Assembly: GCF_003208175.1 (NCBI RefSeq)
Contig: NZ_QKMR01000012.1
Span: 82,150 to 146,149, forward strand
DNA from: Ruminiclostridium sufflavum DSM 19573
GTDB taxonomy: Bacteria; Bacillota; Clostridia; Acetivibrionales; DSM-1351
Reading direction: 5' to 3'
DNA: 64,000 nt
The notes beneath the pieces were generated by a model. The model searched no databases. It saw only the letters and a program-made list of their open reading frames with translations, and was not told the origin of the DNA. Every line of letters begins with the position of its first letter. Within the stretch, counting starts at the first letter, position 1. Made by a program: the position numbers and the translations under genes. Of the stretch, positions 16,995-25,223 are shown in pieces.

Positions 16995-18146
16995 ATGAAA
17001 AAATACATTTCAGCAGGTTTTGCTTTCGTTTTTGTAATGTTTTGTTTCGTGTTGCCTGTTTCAGCAGCAAACAATATCACTGAGATGCCGGATGTGAAAA
17101 TAGTAATTGACGGGCAGACAGGTACATATGAAAACACACCTATCAATATGAATAACAGAACGCTTTTACCGTTAAAGGGGATACTGGTAAAGCTGGGTGT
17201 AAGCGATGATAACGAGCATATTGCATGGAACGGTAAGGAAAAAAGTGTCACAGTTCTAAAGGATTCAACAAAAATATATCTTAAGATAGGCAGTGAAAAG
17301 GCTTCGGTAAACGGTAAGGAAATAGTTCTGGATGCCAGTCCTGTAATATATAACGGCAGAACATATATTCCTGTTAACTTTATTGCAAAAAGCCTTGGTA
17401 TGAAGGTGGTCTGGGATGCCAGCTCCAAATCTGTACTTATAAGGGAACAGGCTGAATTTGACAATGTTAAGGCAATTATTGAGAAGTCAAATGCCGCAAT
17501 GGATGCGATAAAGAGCTGCAAGGCCCATGCAGATATTAACATGGATGCAGGGCAGGGCATGAGCATTAATATGAATATGGACATGACCATTGATATGCTG
17601 CTGAAAAAGATATATATGAACATGAAAATGGATATGTCCATTATAAGCATGGATATGGATTTTTATTTTGCTGACAATACAATGTACGTGAAGAGTCCAT
17701 TGACAGAGGAATGGGAAAAGACCACTATGTCAGACAGCAAATATGCTGATATTTTTGACAGCAGCAGCAATGTAAATATATTGGATGGGTCTGATGCTTT
17801 ATACGCCGGACTAAAGAAGGTCGAGAGCGAAAATCCTGATGAAATTCTTTTAGAGGGAGATGTATTTCTGGGAGAGCTGTTGAAAATGGCGAGTATGACG
17901 CAGGGAACGGATCTTTCGGATATTGTATTTAATAAATTCAACGTTAAAATATCACTTAACAAAAATACCTACAGAATGAACAATATTATCATGGATGTAA
18001 GTTTCAGCAATTTAAGTGATGAAACGCAGGCGGAAATGAGCATAAAATGTGCTTATACCGATTATGATGCTGCTGTTGACATTGTTGTGCCTGAAGACGT
18101 AATAAACAGCGCAGTCGAGAATCCTGACCTTGCAGAGGAAATTTAA
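16995..18146 (+). CDS. Exported stalk-domain (copper amine oxidase N-type) protein
   Basis: 383 residues with a signal peptide (MKKYISAGFAFVFVMFCFVL, cleavage near VSA). Residues 30-155 form a copper-amine-oxidase-N-like domain: IVIDGQTGTYENTPINMNNR, then TLLPLKGILVKLG and GRTYIPVNFIAKSLGMKVVW. This is an extracellular domain common in clostridia and unrelated to amine oxidation. The rest is Met-rich (MSINMNMDMTIDML) and resembles lipoprotein-like domains of the DUF6612 type, which have a LolA-like fold. It is a single gene with GGAGGAG before the ATG. It ends close to repeat copy A, which may act as its terminator. The function is not known. Confidence 0.75.
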   Translation: MKKYISAGFAFVFVMFCFVLPVSAANNITEMPDVKIVIDGQTGTYENTPINMNNRTLLPLKGILVKLGVSDDNEHIAWNGKEKSVTVLKDSTKIYLKIGSEKASVNGKEIVLDASPVIYNGRTYIPVNFIAKSLGMKVVWDASSKSVLIREQAEFDNVKAIIEKSNAAMDAIKSCKAHADINMDAGQGMSINMNMDMTIDMLLKKIYMNMKMDMSIISMDMDFYFADNTMYVKSPLTEEWEKTTMSDSKYADIFDSSSNVNILDGSDALYAGLKKVESENPDEILLEGDVFLGELLKMASMTQGTDLSDIVFNKFNVKISLNKNTYRMNNIIMDVSFSNLSDETQAEMSIKCAYTDYDAAVDIVVPEDVINSAVENPDLAEEI

Positions 18147-18200
18147 AGATACATAAACAATAAAAATATGCAAATGGAGTTGATACCTTCTCAGCTTCAT

Positions 18201-18243
18201 AAAGTCAATTACTATCGGCTTTCAGCCGATAGTAATTGACTTT
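18201..18243. repeat. Dispersed palindromic repeat, minimal copy (copy A)
   Basis: A perfect 20-bp inverted repeat with a 3-base loop: AAAGTCAATTACTATCGGCT (18201-18220), TTC, then its complement (18224-18243). It consists of two outer ends of the repeat family joined with no interior. An outer AATATGCAAA / TTTGCATATT pair (18165-18175 and 18241-18251) further extends the symmetry. It probably also stops the transcript from 16995. Confidence 0.8.
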
Positions 18244-18492
18244 GCATATTTTGTCTGAATAAATCTGAACAGGACATGCCTGTATTCTTATCTGTTTCAA
18301 TTAAAATCTGAAATGCAAAGTCTAATGAAATTTTCATGTAAACATATACAAAACTTTTTCCCTATAAATTGCTTAATTTGTTCATTTATATGTAAGACAT
18401 ATATAAATTAATTGAGTATAATTAAGAAGTTTATATATATTATATATTTATATATATTATAAATTGGGAATGAAATATTGATGTGAATAAAT

Positions 18493-18550
18493 AACTCAGC
18501 TGCCCTTTTAAAAATTGCAGGTGCTCATACCTATCAATGGAGGCTGGGTT
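18493..18550 (+). other. Possible structured leader before the ABC exporter
   Basis: AACTCAGC (18493-18500) can pair with GCTGGGTT (18543-18550), enclosing a TGC/GCA hairpin with TTTTAAAA in the loop and an AGGT/ACCT hairpin (18519-18532). This is a compact three-way-junction shape about 40 bases before the gene at 18590. I do not recognise a known riboswitch core. The upstream sequence 18420-18480 is an AT-only tract. Confidence 0.35.
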
Positions 18551-18589
18551 GGGAATAATTGAATTATGCGGTAAAGAGAGGAGTTACGG

Positions 18590-20845
18590 ATGGTTAAATT
18601 ATTAAAGCACTTGAAGCCTCATATAATAACAATTATCTGTATAATTGGATTTTTGTTGATTCAGGCTATATGTGAGCTTTCACTGCCTGATTACATGTCA
18701 GACATTGTAAATGTCGGTATTCAGCAGGGAGGAGTTGAGAATGCGGTTCCTGAAGCAATAAGAAAAAGTGAAATGGACAAGATTACCTTTTTTATGAGTG
18801 AAGATGACAAGTCAAGGGTACTTGACAAATATACATTGATAGATAAAAGCAATCCTTCAAATGATGATACCGGTAAATATTTAAAGAGCTATCCTGAAAT
18901 AAAAAACAATGACGTTTATATTCTTAATACGGACGATGAAGAAATTATTAAAGAGCTCAATACTATAATGGGAAAGTCAATATTAATTATTCAGACTATT
19001 GAGCAAAGAGGCATGACAGATATGAATGTCGGTTCTCAGGGAAGCAGTGCAAACCCCCTTGCCATGTTATCACAGATACCAAAGGATGCCGACCCGTTCG
19101 CTATATTGGCTAAGATGCCTAAAGAACAGCTGGAAGCTATAAAAAAGCTGGCTGATGAAAAGTTTGAGCAAATGCCCGAGAGCATTATTACGCAGGGCTC
19201 GGTTCCTTATGTTAAGGCTGGGTACGAAGCCTTGGGAAGAGACACAGGCAAGCTGCAGACAAATTATATACTTTATGCGGGCTTAATTATGCTGCTTATA
19301 TCCTTTATCAGTTTAAGCGCTACAGTAATTGGAAGCCTGCTGGCTGCAAGAGTTGCAGCCGGACTGAGCAAGAGCCTGAGAAAAGCTGTATTTGAAAATG
19401 TTGTAAGCTTTTCTAATACAGAGTTTGATAAGTTTTCCACATCTTCCCTTATAACACGAAGCACAAACGATATTCAACAGGTTCAGACTTTTATCGTCAT
19501 GCTTCTCAGAATAGTTTTCTATGCTCCTATTTTGGGGATTGGCGGTGTTATAAAGGTAATGCATACGGATACTCAGATGTCATGGATTATCGGAGTAGGA
19601 GTATTGGCAATGATGTCACTGGTTGTGGTGCTGTTTGTGGTTGCAATGCCAAAATTCAGGAGTATGCAGAGGCTGGTTGACAGGCTGAACCTTGTAACCC
19701 GTGAGTCTCTTACAGGAATGCTTGTTGTTCGTGCCTTCAGTACACAGAGATATGAAGAAAAGAAGTTTGACGGGGCAAATACGGATTTTACCCGCACAAA
19801 CCTGTTTGTAACAAGAGCGATGGCTGCCATGATGCCGGTAATGATGCTTGTAATGAATGGCATTACGCTTCTTATTGTATGGGTTGGCGCACACCAGATA
19901 GATTTGGGCAATATGCAGGTCGGCAATATGATGGCATTCATGCAGTATGCTATGCAGATAATAGTATCATTTCTGATGATTTCTGTTGTTTCTATAATTT
20001 TACCGCGTGCATCAGTTTCTATTGCACGTATAGCGGAGGTTTTGAATACAAAGAGTGTAATTGGAGCTCCTGAAAGGGCAAAGGAATTTAACAGGGACCT
20101 TAAAGGCTGTGTTGAATTCAGAAATGTATCCTTTAAATATCCCGGCGCGGACGATGATGTGCTTACAGACATAAGCTTTACTGCAAAAGCCGGTGAGACA
20201 ACGGCATTTATAGGAAGTACGGGAAGCGGAAAATCTACCCTTATAAACTTGATTCCTCGTTTTTATGATATTACGGGAGGAGAGCTTTTAGTGGATGGAG
20301 TGGATATAAGAGAGGCTTCTCTGCATGATTTGAGAGACAGGATTGGTTATGTACCGCAAAAAGGCATATTGTTTTCAGGTACAATTGAAAGCAATTTAAA
20401 ATACGGATATGAAGGCGCTTCGGAGGATGAACTCAGAAATGCCGCTGAAATTGCTCAGGCAATGGAATTTATAAATGAGAAGGAAGAGGGCTTCAATACC
20501 GAAATATCCCAAGGAGGAACAAATGTTTCGGGAGGGCAGAAGCAGAGACTGTCAATAGCACGTGCTCTTGTAAAGAAGCCGGAAATATTTATTTTTGACG
20601 ATAGCTTTTCAGCATTGGACTTTAAAACAGATGCGGCACTTAGAAAAGCCTTGAAGGAAAAAACAGGCAATGCCACAGTGCTGGTGGTTGCTCAAAGAAT
20701 AAGCACGGTAATGAATGCAAATCAGATTCTGGTACTGGATGAAGGCAAGGTTGCAGGAAGGGGTACACATAAGGAATTGATGGAAAGCTGCGAGGTGTAC
20801 CAGCAAATTGCATTATCACAGCTATCAAAGGAGGAATTAGCATGA
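18590..20845 (+). CDS. Heterodimeric ABC exporter, subunit with degenerate ATP site
   Basis: 751 residues: a type IV exporter permease (six helices) fused to an ATPase. A long extracytoplasmic insert fills residues 45-220 between helices 1 and 2. Walker A is GSTGSGKST (about 542), the signature is VSGGQKQ, Walker B is IFIFDDSFSALD with Asp in place of the catalytic Glu, and the H-loop is VVAQRIST with Gln in place of His. These changes mark the catalytically weak subunit of LmrCD/BmrCD-like multidrug or lipid exporters. The partner lies at 20934, separated by a 31-codon ORF with ATGA overlaps on both sides. The substrate is unknown. Confidence 0.93.
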   Translation: MVKLLKHLKPHIITIICIIGFLLIQAICELSLPDYMSDIVNVGIQQGGVENAVPEAIRKSEMDKITFFMSEDDKSRVLDKYTLIDKSNPSNDDTGKYLKSYPEIKNNDVYILNTDDEEIIKELNTIMGKSILIIQTIEQRGMTDMNVGSQGSSANPLAMLSQIPKDADPFAILAKMPKEQLEAIKKLADEKFEQMPESIITQGSVPYVKAGYEALGRDTGKLQTNYILYAGLIMLLISFISLSATVIGSLLAARVAAGLSKSLRKAVFENVVSFSNTEFDKFSTSSLITRSTNDIQQVQTFIVMLLRIVFYAPILGIGGVIKVMHTDTQMSWIIGVGVLAMMSLVVVLFVVAMPKFRSMQRLVDRLNLVTRESLTGMLVVRAFSTQRYEEKKFDGANTDFTRTNLFVTRAMAAMMPVMMLVMNGITLLIVWVGAHQIDLGNMQVGNMMAFMQYAMQIIVSFLMISVVSIILPRASVSIARIAEVLNTKSVIGAPERAKEFNRDLKGCVEFRNVSFKYPGADDDVLTDISFTAKAGETTAFIGSTGSGKSTLINLIPRFYDITGGELLVDGVDIREASLHDLRDRIGYVPQKGILFSGTIESNLKYGYEGASEDELRNAAEIAQAMEFINEKEEGFNTEISQGGTNVSGGQKQRLSIARALVKKPEIFIFDDSFSALDFKTDAALRKALKEKTGNATVLVVAQRISTVMNANQILVLDEGKVAGRGTHKELMESCEVYQQIALSQLSKEELA

Positions 20846-20937
20846 AAAAAAATTATGTGGGCTGTAAAACAGAAGTGTACCGCCACGATAGCTACACCAA
20901 TTTATTATGCCGAAAGTTGGCGTGGAGGTTAGCATGA
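20842..20937 (+). CDS. 31-residue ORF nested between the ABC exporter subunits
   Basis: The ATG (20842) overlaps the TGA of the upstream subunit as ATGA, after GGAGGA at 20830-20835. Its TGA (20935-20937) overlaps the ATG of the downstream subunit in the same way. It encodes MKKNYVGCKTEVYRHDSYTN, then a basic end with a second Cys (LLCRKLAWRLA). It has no membrane segment. It may be a true small protein, or a short translated spacer that keeps ribosomes coupled so both subunits are made in equal amounts. The GGAGG for the downstream gene lies inside it. Confidence 0.5.
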   Translation: MKKNYVGCKTEVYRHDSYTNLLCRKLAWRLA

Positions 20938-22808
20938 GCAAACATTCAGATAATACGCAGTCTAAAAACAGGAGAAGGCATATGCCCGGAATGGGCGGCG
21001 GTCCGATAGGCATGAAGAATAATGAAAAGGCAAAAAATTTCAAGGAAACAATGAAAAGACTTCTTGCCTATATGAAGCCGTATATGCCGATGATTATTAT
21101 TGCTTTGATGCTTGCAATCGGCAGTGCTGCCTTTTCGATTGCAGGTCCTAAGGTTCTTGGCAATGCAGTTACAAAAATATTTGAGGGCCTTGTGGCAAAG
21201 GTTGGCGGAACAGGCACCGGCATAGACTTTGGGTATATAGGAAGCAGACTGTTAATCCTTGCAGGACTATATGCAGCAAGCTCACTGTTTTCATTTGTTC
21301 AGGGGTATATGATGGCAGGCGTGTCGCAAAAGGTCTCCTACAACCTGAGAAAGGAAATCTCTGAGAAAATAAATCGGATGCCGCTAAAATATTTTGACAA
21401 AAATACACACGGAGAGGTTTTATCAAGGGTTACAAATGATGTGGATACAGTCAGCCAAACATTGAATCAAAGCTTGTCCCAGATTATAACATCTGTAACT
21501 ATGCTTATAGGTATATTGATAATGATGCTTACTATAAGCTGGCTGATGACGCTGGCATCTGTATTAATTCTTCCGTTGTCTGTTATATTTATATCCTTAA
21601 TAGTAAAAAAGTCACAGAAATATTTTAAATCCCAGCAGGAATATCTGGGACATGTAAACGGGCATGTGGAGGAAATATTCGGCGGGCACAATATAATGAA
21701 GGCTTTTAACGGAGAAAAGAAGGCCCTTGACACATTTGACAAGCTCAATGATACTCTTTACACCTCTGCGTGGAAATCACAGTTTTTATCGGGAATGATG
21801 ATGCCTATAATTTTCTTTGTGGGTAATCTGGGCTATGTTATGGTTTCAATTCTCGGAGGATGGCTTGCAATTAGGAATACAATAGCAGTTGGAGATATTC
21901 TTGCGTTTGTTCAATATGTACGTCAATTCTCCCAGCCTCTGGGTCAGGTTGCACAGGTTGCAAATGTTTTGCAGTCAACTGCTGCAGCGGCGGAGAGGGT
22001 ATTTGAATTTTTGGGTGAAGAAGAGGAAACCGAGGATATAGAAAAGCCTGTGGGCACAGATAAAATAAAAGGCGGCGTTACATTTGAAAAGGTTCATTTT
22101 GGATATAATGCTGAAAATATAATAATAAACAATTTTTCGGCAGATATAAAGCCCGGTCAGAGAGTGGCGATAGTAGGCCCCACAGGTGCGGGAAAGACAA
22201 CAATGGTAAAATTGCTGATGCGCTTCTATGACTTGAATGACGGAGATATATATGTTGACGGAAGCAAAATATCAGATTTCAGGAGAAACGATCTGCGTGG
22301 CTTATTTGGCATGGTGCTTCAGGATACATGGCTTTTTAACGGAACAATCATGGAGAATATACGTTACGGGAAAACGGATGCAACTGATGAAGAGGTTATT
22401 AAGGCTGCAAAAGCAGCTCATGCCCATCATTTCATAAAGACGCTGCCTGACGGCTATAATATGGTGCTCAATGAGGAGGCAAGCAATGTATCTCAGGGGC
22501 AGAAGCAGCTTCTTACAATAGCCCGTGCTATTTTATCCGACCCTAAGATTCTTATTCTGGATGAAGCGACCAGCTCTGTTGATACCCGTACCGAGGTACT
22601 TATTCAAAAGGCTATGGAAAACCTTATGAAAGATAGAACAAGCTTTATAATAGCTCACAGATTATCAACAATCAGGGATGCTGACCTTATATTGGTCATG
22701 AAGGACGGAGACATAGAAGAGCAGGGGACACATGAGCAATTGCTGGCAGAGGACGGCTTTTACGCTTCACTGTATAACAGTCAGTTTGAAAATAATGAGG
22801 CTTCGTAA
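20934..22808 (+). CDS. Heterodimeric ABC exporter, catalytic subunit
   Basis: 624 residues from the ATG at 20934, which has GGAGG (20923-20927) before it; the frame extends to 20907 without a ribosome site. The N-terminus is basic and Met/Gly-rich (SKNRRRHMPGMGGGPIG), followed by six membrane helices and an ATPase. Walker A is GPTGAGKTT (about 414), Walker B is ILILDEATSSVD with the catalytic Glu, and the H-loop is IIAHRLST. The signature is VSQGQKQ, in which the usual second Ser/Gly is Gln. That signature serves the composite site of the partner subunit. So all altered residues of the pair fall in one of the two ATP sites, as expected for a functional heterodimer. Confidence 0.94.
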   Translation: MSKHSDNTQSKNRRRHMPGMGGGPIGMKNNEKAKNFKETMKRLLAYMKPYMPMIIIALMLAIGSAAFSIAGPKVLGNAVTKIFEGLVAKVGGTGTGIDFGYIGSRLLILAGLYAASSLFSFVQGYMMAGVSQKVSYNLRKEISEKINRMPLKYFDKNTHGEVLSRVTNDVDTVSQTLNQSLSQIITSVTMLIGILIMMLTISWLMTLASVLILPLSVIFISLIVKKSQKYFKSQQEYLGHVNGHVEEIFGGHNIMKAFNGEKKALDTFDKLNDTLYTSAWKSQFLSGMMMPIIFFVGNLGYVMVSILGGWLAIRNTIAVGDILAFVQYVRQFSQPLGQVAQVANVLQSTAAAAERVFEFLGEEEETEDIEKPVGTDKIKGGVTFEKVHFGYNAENIIINNFSADIKPGQRVAIVGPTGAGKTTMVKLLMRFYDLNDGDIYVDGSKISDFRRNDLRGLFGMVLQDTWLFNGTIMENIRYGKTDATDEEVIKAAKAAHAHHFIKTLPDGYNMVLNEEASNVSQGQKQLLTIARAILSDPKILILDEATSSVDTRTEVLIQKAMENLMKDRTSFIIAHRLSTIRDADLILVMKDGDIEEQGTHEQLLAEDGFYASLYNSQFENNEAS

Positions 22809-22870
22809 TATTGTCAGATTAAATGAAATATTACAATTAAACATTATATAGCATTAATCATTATACAAAG

Positions 22871-22912
22871 GGCCTGCACCTTATGAATTTATTTATGGGG
22901 GTAGGCTTTTTT
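22871..22912 (+). terminator. Terminator of the ABC exporter operon
   Basis: GCCTGCACC (22872-22880) pairs with GGGGTAGGC (22898-22906) with one mismatch, followed by TTTTTT. It lies 64 bases after the stop. Confidence 0.8.
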
Positions 22913-23032
22913 GCGGCAGGAAGCCACCCTATGGTTTTGCTTAACAATTAAATAGATGGATATAATTAATATATGTAAAAAAGCAAGGGAATTAATGATA
23001 TTAAATAATTTTAAGACTTTTGGAGAGTACCT

Positions 23033-24493
23033 ATGAAGCCTTTGGAGCGAAATTTTACAGCCTTTGTAAACTACTTCTTGAGAATTTTATTTTTTCTTAT
23101 ATTGCTGGGCAGTATTATTATAGCAATTGGAGTCTTGGTAAGGCTATCAAAAACAGAGGTAACCGTTTTATTTCTTTGTGCGTTACTTTTGCTGGCAGTG
23201 AGCATGGGGGCGGCATACTTTGTTTACAGGTATTTGAAATATGAGAGAAATTATACGGCTGCAATTGCAGTAATAATAGGTGTTTCTTTAATATTAAGGG
23301 TTTGCTGGATTTTATTTTCAGATGTTAAGCCCTTTTCGGATTTCAGCCTGATATATGATTCGGGAGCGAGGTTCGCCGACGGAGAATACTGGGTTTTTAA
23401 AGGGACAAGCTATATAGCAAGGTTTCCCCACCTGACAATGTTAACAATATATTCAGGGATATTTCAAAAGGTATTCACAAATGCGCTATTGGGTATTAAA
23501 CTGGTGAATACTGTATTATCGGTGATAAGTGTTTACATTATTTACTTAATTGGCGGGGAATTGTATAATAACAAGTCTGAAGGAATTTGGTGCGCTTTTG
23601 CGGCAAGCCTTTTTCCGCCTTTTATTTTATATAATTCAGTGGTTTGCTCTGAAAATATAGCCATGCCCTTCTTTCTGGGGAGTATATACATTTTTATATT
23701 AGTTGTTAACGGAAAAAGGAATCTGACATGGCTTTTTTTCTCAGGAATCCTTTTATCCTTGGGCAATCTGTTCAGAATGGTTGCTTATGTTGTTGCTATA
23801 GCATATATTATGTATCTGGCAATATATTGGCAAAAGAAAAAGCTTATAAAGTCATGTGCTATAATATTAATGGCCTTCTTTATTCCTCTATATATTACAA
23901 ACCTGCTCCTGATGAGCTCAGGCATTACAGAGTATCCGCTGTGGAAGGGCAGAGAGCCTTCTATAACCTCGGTTTTGAAAGGAACTAATATTGATACCTT
24001 GGGCATGTGGAACGAGGAAGACAGCAAGGTAGCCGAAAGGTATGATTATAACTACGGAGCAGTAGAGACAGCAGCAAAAGAGATCATTAAAGCAAGATTA
24101 ACTGATACGCCGTTTTACAAGCTTTTAGCCTTCTATGCAATGAAGTTTGCAGCGCAGTGGTCCTCAGGGGACTTTTCTGCGGTATATTGGTCCACCGGCA
24201 GAATTGAAATATTAGGTACAGCTGCCAGCTTCAGTACGCTTGTGTTTTTCTATGCTCAGATATTATTTATAATAATAATTTTATTTGCACTCAGAGGCTT
24301 GTTTAACCGCAGGCAATACATGGAAAATAAGGTGATAAACCTGTTTTATATAATTTTTTGCGGATATGGGTTATTTTATTTAATAACTGAGCAGCAGCCA
24401 AGATATGGATATATAGTTTCTTGGATATTTATAATATTGATGTTCACTTATACCAAGAGATGTAAAGAGCTTGTCCATGAAGATAAATTTTAA
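23033..24493 (+). CDS. GT39-like membrane glycosyltransferase
   Basis: 486 residues with about eleven membrane helices and an early extracytoplasmic loop holding FSDFSLIYDSGARFADGEYW. The acidic residues in such a loop are characteristic of PMT/ArnT-type (GT39/GT83) enzymes, which use polyprenyl-phosphate sugars to glycosylate proteins or wall polymers on the outside. The C-terminal region has YYAQ/LFYAQ and a Gln-rich QQPRYGYIVSW motif near the last helices, also usual for the family. The ATG follows GGAGAG. The next gene overlaps by 17 bases, so the two form an operon. Donor and acceptor are unknown. Confidence 0.75.
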   Translation: MKPLERNFTAFVNYFLRILFFLILLGSIIIAIGVLVRLSKTEVTVLFLCALLLLAVSMGAAYFVYRYLKYERNYTAAIAVIIGVSLILRVCWILFSDVKPFSDFSLIYDSGARFADGEYWVFKGTSYIARFPHLTMLTIYSGIFQKVFTNALLGIKLVNTVLSVISVYIIYLIGGELYNNKSEGIWCAFAASLFPPFILYNSVVCSENIAMPFFLGSIYIFILVVNGKRNLTWLFFSGILLSLGNLFRMVAYVVAIAYIMYLAIYWQKKKLIKSCAIILMAFFIPLYITNLLLMSSGITEYPLWKGREPSITSVLKGTNIDTLGMWNEEDSKVAERYDYNYGAVETAAKEIIKARLTDTPFYKLLAFYAMKFAAQWSSGDFSAVYWSTGRIEILGTAASFSTLVFFYAQILFIIIILFALRGLFNRRQYMENKVINLFYIIFCGYGLFYLITEQQPRYGYIVSWIFIILMFTYTKRCKELVHEDKF

Positions 24494-24851
24494 ATATATT
24501 TGTGCTTTCCTGATTTTGCTTGCAACGGAAATATTTATAGGGCTTTTTGTAAGAGATGCGATTATTCGGCCATACATAGGCGATGCTCTTGTTGTTATAT
24601 TAATGTATGCTTTTATAAGAGGAATTGTACAGAAAAATATCAGGTTTTTACCTATATATCTGTTTTTCTTTGCCTCAGCTGTTGAATTGACGCAATATTA
24701 TCATCTTGCAGATGTACTGCATGTACGGAATAACAGGATTATTTCGGCTGTTATAGGCACCTCCTTCGATATAAAGGACATTTTCTGCTATCTGGCTGCA
24801 GCTGTAATTTTGTTAATATGGGAGCGGGTGCGGTTTCGGAGAAGTAAATAA
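24477..24851 (+). CDS. DUF2809 family membrane protein
   Basis: 124 residues with four hydrophobic helices. ALVVILMYAFIRGI, FFASAVELTQYYH and GTSFDIKDIFCYLAAAVI match the small DUF2809 family, whose role is unknown. The VELTQ and FDxxD pattern recalls VanZ-like proteins, to which it may be distantly related. The ATG at 24477 is inside the end of the glycosyltransferase gene, and a TTG at 24471 is an alternative; both have only a weak ribosome site, consistent with coupling. Its company suggests an envelope glycan role. Confidence 0.8.
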   Translation: MKINFKYICAFLILLATEIFIGLFVRDAIIRPYIGDALVVILMYAFIRGIVQKNIRFLPIYLFFFASAVELTQYYHLADVLHVRNNRIISAVIGTSFDIKDIFCYLAAAVILLIWERVRFRRSK

Positions 24852-24863
24852 ATTAATTCTTCA

Positions 24864-24899
24864 AAAAAGTCATTACCTGTATTCAGGCAATGACTTTTT
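24864..24899. terminator. Terminator after the glycosyltransferase pair
   Basis: AAAAAGTCATTACCTG (24864-24879) pairs with CAGGCAATGACTTTTT (24884-24899) with one mismatch. The T run at the 3' side and the A run at the 5' side make it able to act in both directions. Confidence 0.85.
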
Positions 24900-24973
24900 G
24901 AGAAGTTTGTGTATAGGGGTTACCACAAAATTTATTTTTGAATTTAATTGCTCTGCTTTTATAAATATCGACA

Positions 24974-25047
24974 CATTACTATATTTTCTTTAGCACTTTT
25001 TTGAGAAAATTACAATAAATATCAAAAAAGTGTATAAAGTAGTAATG
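24974..25047. other. Long imperfect stem-loop in an intergenic stretch
   Basis: CATTACTA (24974-24981) pairs with TAGTAATG (25040-25047), and CACTTTTTTGA (24994-25004) pairs with TCAAAAAAGTG (25022-25032). The two stems are nested and separated by an internal loop. No gene lies between 24852 and 25223. This could be an untranslated structured RNA or a remnant of an element with inverted ends. Confidence 0.4.
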
Positions 25048-25160
25048 CAACGCATAATTTGTAAAATAAACTGATGCTAAATGCTGCGGTATTGGGGAAA
25101 ATATATTATAAGTGATGAATAATGAAGAAAAAAGGATATAGAAGTAATGCTTAAAATTCT

Positions 25161-25208
25161 TGTCTTGGGGATAAAAAGGTTCAAATAAAGCTTTTTATCC
25201 CCAAGACA
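25161..25208. terminator. Hairpin at the end of the DUF1015 gene
   Basis: An 18-bp perfect stem, TGTCTTGGGGATAAAAAG (25161-25178) with its complement at 25191-25208, 15 bases past the minus-strand stop at 25224. The flanking T tract on the minus strand is modest (AAGAATTTTAA). Confidence 0.75.
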
Positions 25209-25223
25209 TTAAAAATTCAGGTA

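Noticed and set aside
18165..18251. CRISPR-like interpretation of the dispersed palindromes
   Set aside because: Copies are kilobases apart with no regular spacers, and no cas gene is present.
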